DNA of 64,000 nucleotides from Coprococcus_C hominis (GTDB lineage Bacteria; Bacillota; Clostridia; Lachnospirales; Lachnospiraceae): the NCBI RefSeq assembly GCF_020687505.1, contig NZ_JAJEQT010000010.1. One strand, given 5' to 3'. The translations under genes were made by a program, and so were the position numbers. Position 1 is the stretch's first letter. Each line of letters opens with the position of its first letter. This document shows, piece by piece, positions 34,417 to 42,813 of this stretch. Below the pieces are notes generated by a model that saw only the letters and a list, made by a program, of their open reading frames with translations, was not told the origin of the DNA and ran no database searches.

Positions 34417-34683
34417 ATGAAATTCATGTTATTGTTGGGATTGATCGGACATATTTTCTGTGGAGCATCGGACTGTCTGCTCATCTATGCACCGAATGGC
34501 AAGGTGAACCTGACGGACTTGAAGGATTATGAGAAGTCGAGTGTTTCGTTTCGGGGGATGCCAAGATGGGCATGTATCTTCAATCTGCTTCCGTTAGCTG
34601 TCGTCACATTGCCGACGAAGCTTCCTGCGAAGGCAAATGTAATCGGTGCAGGGATGTTCCTCGGACTCTTGTTTTTGATGTAA
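34417..34683 (+). pseudogene. Probably truncated small membrane protein
   Basis: An 88-residue reading frame with GGGAGGGAAG before the ATG. The N-terminal half (LLLGLIGHIFCGASDCLLIY, then YAPNGKVNLTDLKDYEKSS) looks like the start of a longer multi-helix membrane protein, while the second half (NLLPLAVVTLPTKLPAKANV, then GMFLGLLFLM) looks like its extreme C terminus. An internal deletion that kept the frame would explain this. I cannot name the family with confidence. It may still be expressed from the MerR-type promoter. Confidence 0.45.
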
Positions 34684-34737
34684 GATCTTGTTAAAATGGT
34701 GTTCAGAATGTGCTAGAAAAACAGGATGGAACATACG

Positions 34738-35388
34738 ATGTTACTAGATAAAGATATACGGGAACCGTTATTTGAGTTCCTCGAAGAGCGGTACGGCAAG
34801 GTGCGCATCTTGGAGGAGAAAACCGTCGGGCGTTCGCGGGCGGATGTTGTGATGGTGATTCCTGAAAAAATCGTTGGAATCGAGATAAAAAGTGACGCGG
34901 ATACATACACGCGGTTGGAGCGGCAGGTCGCAGACTATGATCTGTATTTCGATGCGAATATCGTGGTTGTCGGGAGCTCACATGCGAGTCACGTCGCGGA
35001 GCATGTGCCAGCACACTGGGGGATCGTGTCGGTAGAACAGCAAGAAGATCATGTGGATTTCTATATTGTGCGGGAGATGCAGGACAATCCGTATGCGCAG
35101 CTTCTTCGGACGATCCGTGTGCTGTGGCGCCCGGAGCTTGCCCATATTCAGGAGAAATACGGACTGCCGATGTACAAGCAGAAAAGCAAGGATTTTGTCC
35201 GTACAATCATTGTAGACCGGTTACCGGTCGAGGTGGTTCATAAGGAAATCAGTGATGCGCTATTTGAGCGGGATTACACCGCGATGCTTGCGGAGATTCA
35301 GGAATTCCGTAAGGCACAGGCGGCAAAACGCGGCAAGACTGTGCGCAAAAAAAGAAAAAAGTATCGAAGAAAAAAGCGGGATGCCTAG
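34738..35388 (+). CDS. sce7726-like protein with PD-(D/E)xK-type nuclease core
   Basis: A 216-residue protein. Residues 20-75 carry the motif order of a PD-(D/E)xK fold: EKTVGRSRADVVMVIPEKIV then GIEIKSD (the E-x-K pair). The C terminus is extremely basic (KRGKTVRKKRKKYRRKKR), as in nucleic-acid binding proteins. It resembles sce7726/MmcB-like proteins of unknown role, perhaps DNA repair or defence. ATG 34738 follows AGGATGG. Its stop overlaps that of the convergent capA-like gene within a shared hairpin. Confidence 0.65.
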   Translation: MLLDKDIREPLFEFLEERYGKVRILEEKTVGRSRADVVMVIPEKIVGIEIKSDADTYTRLERQVADYDLYFDANIVVVGSSHASHVAEHVPAHWGIVSVEQQEDHVDFYIVREMQDNPYAQLLRTIRVLWRPELAHIQEKYGLPMYKQKSKDFVRTIIVDRLPVEVVHKEISDALFERDYTAMLAEIQEFRKAQAAKRGKTVRKKRKKYRRKKRDA

Positions 35389-35407
35389 TAAGGCAGTTCC
35401 CGCTTTC
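35372..35407. terminator. Bidirectional terminator spanning two convergent stop codons
   Basis: AAAGCGGGA pairs with TCCCGCTTT, with inner GCC/GGC pairing. It ends both the sce7726-like gene (stop 35386-35388, plus strand) and the CapA gene (stop 35385-35387, minus strand), whose coding ends overlap by 4 bp. Confidence 0.75.
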
Positions 35408-36635
35408 CTTGCATAAAGTCGATTACAAGCTGCTTGTCCGTCTCGTTTTCAATGACGGCAGGCTGGTAGTTGTTGGATTCCCCGGTGTAGACATAACATG
35501 GAATCAAGGTGATGTCTGTATTCGCTACGGTGAAACCACCAGTCGCTGCATCCTGTGTGATCGTCAAAGTCTGGTTATAGATCAACGTTCTGTTCTCCGG
35601 GTAATTATTTCCACCGAAGATAAAATTCCCCAGTGAATATACGATGTTCACACCGTTGTAAGTCTCCATCGGCTGTAAGACATGTGGGTGGGAACCGATG
35701 ACGAGGTCGGCACCGTGGTCGACTAAGTTATGGCAGGACGCCTGTTTCCAGTCCTCGTAGGCGTGTACCTTCTCTTCACCGCCGTGGAAATATACAACCT
35801 GATAATCACTGTTTGCATTTGCCTCTTCCAGATCCACTAACATTGCCTGTTCAGCTCCGGCGGAGTACATGCTTCCGAATACAAATGCAATCTTGAAACC
35901 ATTGATTTCCTTGTAGACGATCTTTCCGTCCTTGCCCCAGTCAACACCTGCCACATCTAAGGCAGCACGCGTATCCATGTTGCCATCGGTGCCGAAATCA
36001 TAAGTGTGGTTGTTGTCAATCGAGACAATATCGACGCCATTTTCCGGCAGGAGCTTGGCAGTTGCAGCGTGGGAGCGGAACCAGAATGCACGGAAGGTAT
36101 ATTCCGGCTTCTCCATGCTGACAGTCGTTCCGGATTGTTGTGCAAGTGCAACTGCAGAGTTATATTCCGCAACCGCATTATTGTATTGTTCGAGTGCGGC
36201 GGCTTCGCCCTTATCCGTTTTCGCCAGATTGTCATTGTCGGAGAAAACATTTTCACAATTCGCAATTGTGATATCATCATTTAAGAAATAATCCCGTACA
36301 TTTTCGAAGAAATACGTGCTCGGCTGGCTGTTCGCCATGGCGTCGATGCTGCTGGTAGCGGTGTCGTTACCCGCGAGCATGATATCGCCGACGAAATTCA
36401 TGCTGATGGTAAAGGATTGGGAAGCTGGTTTTTCATCTGCCCCGGCGTTGGTTACCGTTGCAACGCTGCCACTAACTGGCTGATAGGAATCCAGCCCGGA
36501 AAGGTCGATCGGCTGTGAGATTTCTGCCTCGGAGGTATCATCTGTATGGGACGAATCCTTCCGCAGATTGATCGCGACGAGACTGACCGTGCCGATGATC
36601 GTCAGAATAATAAAAAATATGATAATCTTTCGCAT
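35385..36635 (-). CDS. CapA family protein (PGA_cap metallophosphatase-like)
   Basis: A 416-residue protein with one N-terminal membrane anchor (MRKIIIFFIILTIIGTVSLV) and an extracellular domain of the CapA/PGA_cap type. Visible elements are SMNFVGDIMLAGND (metal-binding Asp), NCENVFSD, VDIVSIDNNHTYDFG, YFHGGEE and GADLVIGSHPHVLQPMETYN (metal-binding His). The family includes the poly-gamma-glutamate capsule protein CapA, but without capB or capC here a capsule role is not supported; some relatives are cell-wall enzymes. The adjacent divergent genes encode cell-wall L,D-transpeptidase-like proteins. Confidence 0.85.
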   Translation of the reverse strand: MRKIIIFFIILTIIGTVSLVAINLRKDSSHTDDTSEAEISQPIDLSGLDSYQPVSGSVATVTNAGADEKPASQSFTISMNFVGDIMLAGNDTATSSIDAMANSQPSTYFFENVRDYFLNDDITIANCENVFSDNDNLAKTDKGEAAALEQYNNAVAEYNSAVALAQQSGTTVSMEKPEYTFRAFWFRSHAATAKLLPENGVDIVSIDNNHTYDFGTDGNMDTRAALDVAGVDWGKDGKIVYKEINGFKIAFVFGSMYSAGAEQAMLVDLEEANANSDYQVVYFHGGEEKVHAYEDWKQASCHNLVDHGADLVIGSHPHVLQPMETYNGVNIVYSLGNFIFGGNNYPENRTLIYNQTLTITQDAATGGFTVANTDITLIPCYVYTGESNNYQPAVIENETDKQLVIDFMQGKRELPY

Positions 36636-36831
36636 AGTAAATCCTCATATCTTCTGTGAATGCGTTTGTTTCAAATCATAACAAACGCAAAAAGGAAACA
36701 AATAACAATATATAGAATACCACATTTTTCCGGTAAAGCAAATATATATAAATTCAAGATAGCGGCTAGTCAACCGGGATAAATGGTGGTAAACTATGCC
36801 TAGTTTAAATATGATAAAAAGGAGACATAGG

Positions 36832-38328
36832 ATGAATTATCCATTGACTTTGGAACAATATATTGCACAGATGCCGATGCAGGAAGCAGAGCTTGCACGT
36901 ATGGGTGCGCAGATTGCGGAAGCGCTTTCCGTGATCCACCAGCAGGGACGTGTGCATGGGGATGTAAAGCCGGGGAATATCTTGGTTGTGTCACCCGGAA
37001 ATTATCAGTTGATCGGGTATGAGAACGTGCGGCAATATCCGGAGGGGACAATCCCGACATTTGTTGCACCGGAGCTGACACAGGGTGGCGCTTACCATGC
37101 AGGGACGGATGTGTATGCACTCGGCATGCTGATGAAATCGCTGATTCCGAAACAGGGCATCAGTGGTGTGTTTGACGAGATTATCCAGAAAGCGTGTGAA
37201 CCAGATCCGGCGAGACGTTATGCGACGGCATTGGAATTTGCAGAGGAATTACAGATGCTTGCGGATATTTTGCAGGAGCCAACGGTAGGAACCGGGCAGC
37301 AGATGTATGTACGGGAAACAGAGCAACCATCGATGCAGCCAATGTACGCGCAGAAACAGGAGCAATCATCGAAACAGCCAACTTGCGGGCAGCCATTGGT
37401 ACAGCAGCCAAGGAGACAGTCACCGGCGCAGCAACCAACAGATCTGGTCAATCACCGAAGAAATGTACAGCAGGCGGATGCATATAATACACAGGAAGAG
37501 ATGCATCTGCAACCGAAAAAAGAAAAAGTGACAAGGGAGACGCAGAAGGCGTCCTTGATGTTGCGGTTTTTACTGCCAATTCTGATTGTGCTGATCATAG
37601 GTGCGGCTGTTGCAATCTATGTTGTATTGATCCATCCAGTCAATCAGGAGGAAGAAACGACAACCGCGGCGCCAACAACCACGGAGGTAACGACCGAAGC
37701 AACGACGACAGAGGAGATGACTGAAGCAACCACAGAGGAAGCGGAATGTCCATATGAATATTCCCAGAAGATTACGGTAACCGCACATGCGGGAAGCACA
37801 TCTGGAACGCTGACCGTTTATAACTGGGAACATGGCGACTGGGTTAACAAATATTCTGTTGCATGTGTGCTTGGCAGAAATGGAATCGGTTCTGACTACG
37901 GAGAAGGAAAAGGTGTCACACCGATGGGAACGTTTAAGCTTGGCTTTGTGATGGCAAATGTTGATCCGAAAAATAACATGAATTTTAAACTGGCAAGTGA
38001 CTCAGCCGCAATCGTAGATGATGCAGAATCCGAACTGTATAACACACTTGTCGATACGAATACGGTAGGCGATGTGAGTGTTGATCATGTCGGAAGCAAT
38101 ATCGTAAACGGAAAATTAAATGCAATTATCTTTATCGAACATAATGGAGATGGCTTGTCTTCGGATGGCGTGACACCGGGAAAAGGCTCAGTCATTACGA
38201 TCTGTGGAAATTATAGCAATGTCAGTGAGACAGCAGGCTGTATTGATATTTCAGCAGAAAATATGACAGAATTGTTGAAACTGTTGGATGGAAACATGAA
38301 TCCACATATTGAGATTACATTGAATTAG
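36832..38328 (+). CDS. Degenerate Ser/Thr kinase C-lobe fused to an L,D-transpeptidase-like domain
   Basis: A 498-residue protein. Residues 1-145 match only the C-lobe of a Hanks-type kinase: HGDVKPGN at 42-49 keeps Asp and Asn of the catalytic loop, but DFG is replaced by GYE near 62 and the whole N-lobe with the ATP loop and Lys is absent; APE is kept near 80. A Gln/Pro-rich linker, a membrane helix (about 242-267) and a Thr/Glu-rich outer linker follow. The outer domain (about 310-498) resembles YkuD-type L,D-transpeptidases with Cys470 in TAGCIDIS, but the usual His position appears to be Cys458. ATG 36832 follows AAGGAG. It may sense or scaffold rather than catalyse; that is inference. 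Confidence 0.75.
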   Translation: MNYPLTLEQYIAQMPMQEAELARMGAQIAEALSVIHQQGRVHGDVKPGNILVVSPGNYQLIGYENVRQYPEGTIPTFVAPELTQGGAYHAGTDVYALGMLMKSLIPKQGISGVFDEIIQKACEPDPARRYATALEFAEELQMLADILQEPTVGTGQQMYVRETEQPSMQPMYAQKQEQSSKQPTCGQPLVQQPRRQSPAQQPTDLVNHRRNVQQADAYNTQEEMHLQPKKEKVTRETQKASLMLRFLLPILIVLIIGAAVAIYVVLIHPVNQEEETTTAAPTTTEVTTEATTTEEMTEATTEEAECPYEYSQKITVTAHAGSTSGTLTVYNWEHGDWVNKYSVACVLGRNGIGSDYGEGKGVTPMGTFKLGFVMANVDPKNNMNFKLASDSAAIVDDAESELYNTLVDTNTVGDVSVDHVGSNIVNGKLNAIIFIEHNGDGLSSDGVTPGKGSVITICGNYSNVSETAGCIDISAENMTELLKLLDGNMNPHIEITLN

Positions 38329-38337
38329 GGGGTATCT

Positions 38338-39186
38338 ATGAAGAATTTGCGGATGTTGTTCTGTATGTTGATGGGGCTTTTGATCGGTTCAGTTCTGGGA
38401 ATTGTAATCGCAAATCTCACACACAATCAGCAGAAAAAGAAACACGCACAGATGGCAGCCACGGAGGTGACTGCGACTGCAGATGCAACGGCAGGGGATG
38501 TGGCAACGCCGATGGAGGAGCAGATGCATACAGCCCAAGATGCGACTGGGACAGATGCGGCGGTTCCTGATGAGGCACAGCCGGAAGCTTTGACAGAGAT
38601 TTTGAATCGGAGTCTGGTCAGCTATGCACAACTGGCGGAGGTTTCCTGCAGACAACTGGTTGTCGTAGATGCAGATCACGATAAAGCGACGATATCCATG
38701 TATATCTGTGATACGGACGGAAAATGGACGGATACCGGACTGACAACCGAGGGCTATGTCGGGGCAAATGGTGTGAGCCGGGAGTCTTATGAGGGAAGCC
38801 GGATGACACCTGCCGGGGTATTTCCAATCGGCGAAGCATTTTATATAGAAGAGAAACCGAAAACGGGTCTTTCAACATTTCAAATTACAGAAAATACATA
38901 TTGGGTTGACGATGAGGACAGTGAATTATATAATCAACGCATAGAACTTGATGGAGAAAAGACCTGGCAGAGTGCAGAACGTATGATTGAATACACGGAT
39001 GCTTACAAATATGGATTTGTCGTGGAGTACAATCAGAATCCGGTGGAGCCGGGGCGTGGTTCGGCGATTTTCTTCCATGTGGGGCAGCAGCCGACACTGG
39101 GATGCATTGCAACAACGGAGGATATGGTGCTTGCATATCTGGCAGAATTATCGAAAGATATGCACCCGTATATCGTAATTCAATAG
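38338..39186 (+). CDS. L,D-transpeptidase family protein, membrane anchored
   Basis: A 282-residue protein with one N-terminal membrane helix (MLMGLLIGSVLGIVIANL), a low-complexity Ala/Thr-rich linker and an outer YkuD-like domain. The active-site pattern FFHVGQQPTLGCIA gives His247 and Cys256. It would form or edit 3-3 peptidoglycan cross-links or attach proteins. It starts 9 bp after the kinase-like gene, and its outer domain aligns with that of the upstream protein (SAIFFH versus SVITIC before the Cys), so the two arose from one ancestor and probably work together. Confidence 0.8.
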   Translation: MKNLRMLFCMLMGLLIGSVLGIVIANLTHNQQKKKHAQMAATEVTATADATAGDVATPMEEQMHTAQDATGTDAAVPDEAQPEALTEILNRSLVSYAQLAEVSCRQLVVVDADHDKATISMYICDTDGKWTDTGLTTEGYVGANGVSRESYEGSRMTPAGVFPIGEAFYIEEKPKTGLSTFQITENTYWVDDEDSELYNQRIELDGEKTWQSAERMIEYTDAYKYGFVVEYNQNPVEPGRGSAIFFHVGQQPTLGCIATTEDMVLAYLAELSKDMHPYIVIQ

Positions 39187-39241
39187 AAAATTTAACATCA
39201 GGTTAAATGGATGATAAAAATAAAAAACGGAGGATAGAGTT

Positions 39242-39850
39242 ATGGCAATGAATATTGTATGTTTAGATTTAGAGGGCGTATTGGTACCAGAGATCTGGAT
39301 CGCATTTGCGGAGGCAAGTGGAATTCCGGAACTGAAAAAGACAACAAGAGATGAACCAGATTATGATAAGCTGATGACATGGAGACTTGGCATCCTGAAG
39401 GAGCATGGACTTGGTTTGAAAGAGATTCAGGAGACAATCGCGAAGATTGATCCGATTCCGGGTGCAAAGGAATTCTTAGATGAGTTGCGCAGTTTGACAC
39501 AGGTAATCATTATCAGTGATACCTTTGCACAGTTTGCAACACCACTGATGAAGAAGCTTGGTTGGCCGACGATTTTCTGTAACTCTCTGGAGGTTGCAGA
39601 AAGTGGAGAAATCACAGGCTTCAAGATGCGTTGTGAGCAGTCAAAGCTGACAACGGTTAAGGCATTACAGTCGATCGGATTTGAGACCATCGCCAGTGGA
39701 GATAGTTATAACGACCTTGGTATGATCAAGGCTAGCAAGGCAGGCTTCCTGTTTAAGAGTACAGAACAGATCAAGAAGGATAATCCGGAGCTTGCAGCAT
39801 ATGAGACTTACGATGAGCTGCTTGCTGCAATCAAAGAGCATCTGGATTAA
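39242..39850 (+). CDS. thrH: Bifunctional phosphoserine phosphatase/homoserine phosphotransferase
   Basis: A 202-residue HAD-superfamily enzyme. Motif I is LDLEGVLVPE (nucleophile Asp), motif II is IISDTF, and motif IV is SGDSYNDLGMI. This motif set and length match ThrH, which dephosphorylates phosphoserine and can transfer phosphate to homoserine. GGAGG precedes the ATG. No ser or thr genes are adjacent. A terminator follows at 39888-39933. Confidence 0.85.
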   Translation: MAMNIVCLDLEGVLVPEIWIAFAEASGIPELKKTTRDEPDYDKLMTWRLGILKEHGLGLKEIQETIAKIDPIPGAKEFLDELRSLTQVIIISDTFAQFATPLMKKLGWPTIFCNSLEVAESGEITGFKMRCEQSKLTTVKALQSIGFETIASGDSYNDLGMIKASKAGFLFKSTEQIKKDNPELAAYETYDELLAAIKEHLD

Positions 39851-39887
39851 TCGGATAAAAATCGTTCTCTTATAACGAGGAATGAAT

Positions 39888-39933
39888 AGAAATCGCTGTG
39901 AGCAACGCCTGTATTTGCTTATGGCGATTTCTT
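39888..39933 (+). terminator. Terminator after thrH
   Basis: AGAAATCGC pairs with GCGATTTCT, followed by TTA; the loop is long (27 bases). Confidence 0.55.
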
Positions 39934-40004
39934 TATGTGCAAAAACTGCCATGCACAGATGTATGTACAAGATTTGAGAGATATAATTAGGAGGAATCTG
40001 GAAG

Positions 40005-41393
40005 ATGTCAGAAGAGAAAAAAGAAATGAAAAAATCATCCAGCCCGGCGAAAGATCTGACCGTAGGATCGCCGATGAAACTGATTCTCGGATTTGCATTT
40101 CCGATGTTTCTGGGACTGTTGTTCCAGCAGTTTTACAGTCTGGTTGATACGATGATCGTAGGAAAATATCTGGGCGTGGATCCATTTGCAGGCGTTGGCT
40201 CGACAGGCAGTCTGAATTTTATTGTCATTGGATTTTGTATGGGACTTTGCAGTGGATTCTCGGTTCCGATCTCACAGAGCTTTGGTGCCAAGGATTTTCC
40301 GCTGCTGCGGAAGATGGTGACAAATTCTGTGTGGCTGTGTACATTTTTCAGCGTTGTAATTACAACTCTGATGCTTTTGTTCTGCCGCCCGGTTTTAACA
40401 TGGATGAACACCCCGGAGAATATATTTGAATACGCATATATTTACATATTTATAATCTTTGCGGGAATTCCGTGTACGATTCTGTACAATATGACGGCAG
40501 CTATCCTGCGTGCGCTGGGAGACAGCAAATCGCCGATTATCTTCCTTGCGATTTCGTCTGCCATCAATATCGGTCTGGATCTGCTGCTCATCATAGTGTT
40601 CAGGATGGGCGTCGATGGTGCGGCGCTTGCAACCGTTGTTTCCCAGGGCGTATCAGGTGTGATCAGCATTATATATATTAAGAAAAAATTCGATATTCTT
40701 GCGATGGAGAAGGGAGACTGGAAGCTGGAGAGACATCTGGCAGGAAAATTGACGGGTGTTGGAATTCCGATGGGACTGCAGTATTCCATCACGGGAATCG
40801 GTTCGGTAATTCTGCAGACAGCGGTAAATGGACTAGGTTCCATCTATGTTGCATCTATGACAGCCGGCTCGAAGATCAATATATTTCTTGCGTGTCCGTT
40901 TGATGCGCTTGGTCAGACGATGGCACCGTATGCCGGACAGAACATCGGAGCAAGGAAGCTGGATCGTGTAGGGAAAGGTCTGCGTGCCGCATGTATCATT
41001 GGATTTATCGTGTCTGGACTGATGGTAATCGTAGTGAAGTTGTTCGGAGACCAGCTTACAATGCTGTTCTTAGATGAGAAGGATCCGGTTATCATGCAGA
41101 ATTCAACACAGTTTTTGATCATTGTATCGGCATTTTACTGTCTGCTTACCTTGGTCAATACGGTTCGCTTTACAATTCAAGGTATGGGATTTTCATCACT
41201 CGCCATTATCGCAGGTGTGATGGAAATGATCGCGCGCGGTATCGCGGGTATGCTGCTCGTGCCGGCGTTTGGCTATCTCGGAGCCTGCTATTCCAGCCCG
41301 CTCGCATGGCTGCTTGCGGATGCATTCCTGATTCCGGCGTTCTTCCTGTGTAAACGCAAGGTCGCGCGGCAGCTGGAAGTCGGGAAAGCATAG
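40005..41393 (+). CDS. MATE family efflux transporter (second copy)
   Basis: A 462-residue MATE exporter with 12 hydrophobic segments. Typical features are GFAFPMFLGLLFQQFYSLVD and TMIVGKYLGVDPFAGVGSTG in the first half and GIPMGLQYSITGIGSVILQT in the second. It is not a close copy of the MATE protein at 23821. A charged Lys-rich N terminus of about 15 residues precedes the first helix. AGGAGG precedes the ATG, and a strong terminator follows at 41424-41460. Confidence 0.9.
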   Translation: MSEEKKEMKKSSSPAKDLTVGSPMKLILGFAFPMFLGLLFQQFYSLVDTMIVGKYLGVDPFAGVGSTGSLNFIVIGFCMGLCSGFSVPISQSFGAKDFPLLRKMVTNSVWLCTFFSVVITTLMLLFCRPVLTWMNTPENIFEYAYIYIFIIFAGIPCTILYNMTAAILRALGDSKSPIIFLAISSAINIGLDLLLIIVFRMGVDGAALATVVSQGVSGVISIIYIKKKFDILAMEKGDWKLERHLAGKLTGVGIPMGLQYSITGIGSVILQTAVNGLGSIYVASMTAGSKINIFLACPFDALGQTMAPYAGQNIGARKLDRVGKGLRAACIIGFIVSGLMVIVVKLFGDQLTMLFLDEKDPVIMQNSTQFLIIVSAFYCLLTLVNTVRFTIQGMGFSSLAIIAGVMEMIARGIAGMLLVPAFGYLGACYSSPLAWLLADAFLIPAFFLCKRKVARQLEVGKA

Positions 41394-41423
41394 TCAGGAC
41401 TTGAATCTGGAAATTAAAATAAG

Positions 41424-41460
41424 AAAGCACGGTTTGATGTGAATCAAATCGTGCTTTTTA
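41424..41460 (+). terminator. Strong terminator after the second MATE gene
   Basis: AAAGCACG and TTTGAT pair with ATCAAA and CGTGCTTT around a GTGA loop, with one mismatch, followed by TTTA. Confidence 0.85.
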
Positions 41461-41501
41461 TGTAATATATCGTTATCTGAACAATATTTTCATGCGGTCA
41501 T

Positions 41502-41879
41502 TTATGCCTGACTCATGTGATTGATGTAATGATTCTTTAACGCCTGAAATGTTTCATCGCTCAAGTCATGTTCGATTCGGCAGGCATCCTCGTAAGCAGT
41601 CTCTTCGTTCACACCAAGAGACATAAAAAGATGGGCAAGCGTTTCATGCCGCTCGTAGATCTTGGATGCGATCTTCATGCCTTCCTCTGTGAGTGATAAA
41701 TATCCTTTGTCATCGACATTTATATATCCGTTTACACGGAGGTTCTTCAGATACACGCTGACACTCGGCTTGGATAATCCAAGATGGTGTACGACATCAA
41801 TCGAACGAACGTGCTCGTGTGATTTGCCAAGAAATAAAATTGCCTCCAGGTAATCTTCGGCTGATTCCTGTATTTTCAT
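41502..41879 (-). CDS. DtxR/MntR family metal-dependent regulator
   Basis: A 125-residue regulator. The N-terminal HTH (QESAEDYLEAILFLGKSH, then VRSIDVVHHLGLSKPSVSVY) and the metal-binding/dimerisation domain (RHETLAHLFMSLGVNEETAY, ACRIEHDLSDETFQALK) are the two-domain MntR/DtxR form; the SH3-like third domain of IdeR is absent. The metal residues E, H, E and H are visible in that region. It is divergent from feoA, which has GTTAG-N6-CTAAC-like dyads in its promoter, so it most likely represses iron uptake; Mn as effector is also possible. Confidence 0.9.
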   Translation of the reverse strand: MKIQESAEDYLEAILFLGKSHEHVRSIDVVHHLGLSKPSVSVYLKNLRVNGYINVDDKGYLSLTEEGMKIASKIYERHETLAHLFMSLGVNEETAYEDACRIEHDLSDETFQALKNHYINHMSQA

Positions 41880-41950
41880 AAACCAATCCCCTTTACATAA
41901 TAAGTGCTGTTAACGTCGCTATGTCTGAATACTAACACAAATTTTACAGG

Positions 41951-41969
41951 TTTGCAAACGCTTTGCAAA
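41951..41969. promoter_or_regulatory. Symmetric site resembling a cre box, before the DtxR gene
   Basis: TTTGCAAACGCTTTGCAAA is a near-perfect dyad around CG with two TTTGCAAA boxes, similar to catabolite-response (cre) or other LacI-family operators. It lies about 72 bp upstream of the DtxR gene on the minus strand and could control it or overlap its promoter. Confidence 0.4.
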
Positions 41970-42019
41970 AATGCTTTATAAATAAGAAATACAAATATAA
42001 AAATCCGATGTATTTTTTA

Positions 42020-42083
42020 TTGACAAAATAGTTAGTTTGGGCTAATATTGTGTCGACAGAAAGTTAGTTGTTCTAAACTAACC
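42020..42083 (+). promoter_or_regulatory. feo promoter with two metal-regulator dyads
   Basis: TTGACA (42020-42025) and TAATAT (42043-42048) are 17 bp apart. Dyad 1, GTTAGTTTGGGCTAAT (42031-42046), overlaps the -10. Dyad 2 (42064-42083), GTTAGTT...AAACTAAC, lies downstream of the start site. Both resemble the perfect dyads at 7186 and 46009. Confidence 0.7.
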
Positions 42084-42123
42084 TGAAATAAAGTATGAAT
42101 ACTACAGAAAAGGAGTGATTTTT

Positions 42124-42336
42124 ATGCCACTGTCAATGGTAGAAGAAGGAGAACCAAAAACCATCGTGAAAGTGGGGGGAAAAGAGGAAGTTCGTAAATT
42201 CCTTGAGAACCTCGGCTTTGTGGACGGTACAGTTGTAACCGTTGTATCTTCGCTGGGCGGAAACATGATTTTGAAGGTGAAAGATTCAAGAGTGGCTCTT
42301 GGTCGTGACATGGCAAGTAAAATCCAGGTAGCCTAG
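42124..42336 (+). CDS. feoA: FeoA domain protein (first copy)
   Basis: A 70-residue SH3-like FeoA protein. It assists ferrous iron uptake by FeoB at the membrane. The motif order is typical: LSMVEEGEPKTIVKVGGKEE, FLENLGFVDGTVVTVVS, LKVKDSRVALGRDMASKIQV. ATG 42124 follows AAGGAG; a GTG at 42115 overlaps the Shine-Dalgarno and is rejected. A second FeoA of a different type follows, so the locus has the two-FeoA layout common in Clostridia. Confidence 0.9.
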   Translation: MPLSMVEEGEPKTIVKVGGKEEVRKFLENLGFVDGTVVTVVSSLGGNMILKVKDSRVALGRDMASKIQVA

Positions 42337-42368
42337 AAGAACGTATTCGTAAGAGAGGAAGTGAAACA

Positions 42369-42590
42369 ATGAAGACATTGAATCAGGTAAAAGTAGGGGA
42401 GACCGTAAAGGTAACAAAGATCGCAGGCGAAGGCCCTATCAAGAGAAGAATCATGGATATGGGTATCACAAAGGGCGTTGAGATCTACGTGCGTAAGGTA
42501 GCTCCACTTGGAGATCCGGTTGAAATTACAGTTCGTAATTATGAGCTGTCTGTTCGTAAGGCAGATGCAGCGATTATCGAAGTAGAGTAA
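42369..42590 (+). CDS. feoA: FeoA domain protein (second copy)
   Basis: A 73-residue FeoA protein with KVGETVKVTKIAGEGPIKRR and IMDMGITKGVEIYVRKVAPL, the canonical core ending YELSVRKADAAIIEVE. It is clearly distinct from the first FeoA and closer to the classical family. GAGAGGAAG precedes the ATG. It is co-transcribed with feoA1; feoB follows after family 2 hairpin element copy 1. Confidence 0.9.
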   Translation: MKTLNQVKVGETVKVTKIAGEGPIKRRIMDMGITKGVEIYVRKVAPLGDPVEITVRNYELSVRKADAAIIEVE

Positions 42591-42599
42591 TTCTCACAT

Positions 42600-42780
42600 A
42601 ATCGTAAATATGGTATACAGGTTGGACGTGATTGTAATTCTAAAACAGACCGTTGAAGCACGCTGGTACTTAATGAACGACAACTAGTTGGAGTGAATTT
42701 AGTACCACTGCGTGCTGAACCGAGCGAGAGCGGGTCTGTGAAGAATTACAATCATGGACAACTGTATTATATTTACGATT
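42600..42780 (+). repeat. Family 2 long-hairpin element, copy 1 (between feoA and feoB)
   Basis: The outer arms pair from AATCGTAAATAT at 42600 to ATATTTACGATT ending at 42780, and TGATTGTAATTCT/AGAATTACAATCA nearer the core. The core (42640-42743) has stems ACAGACC/GGTCTGT, AGCACGC/GCGTGCT and TGGTACT/AGTACCA and an apical CAAC/GTTG hairpin. The same core occurs at 47771-47981 with different outer arms. It would lie within the feo mRNA. Confidence 0.75.
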
Positions 42781-42813
42781 GCGTGAAATGTAAGAAAGAT
42801 AAGGAGAGAAATC

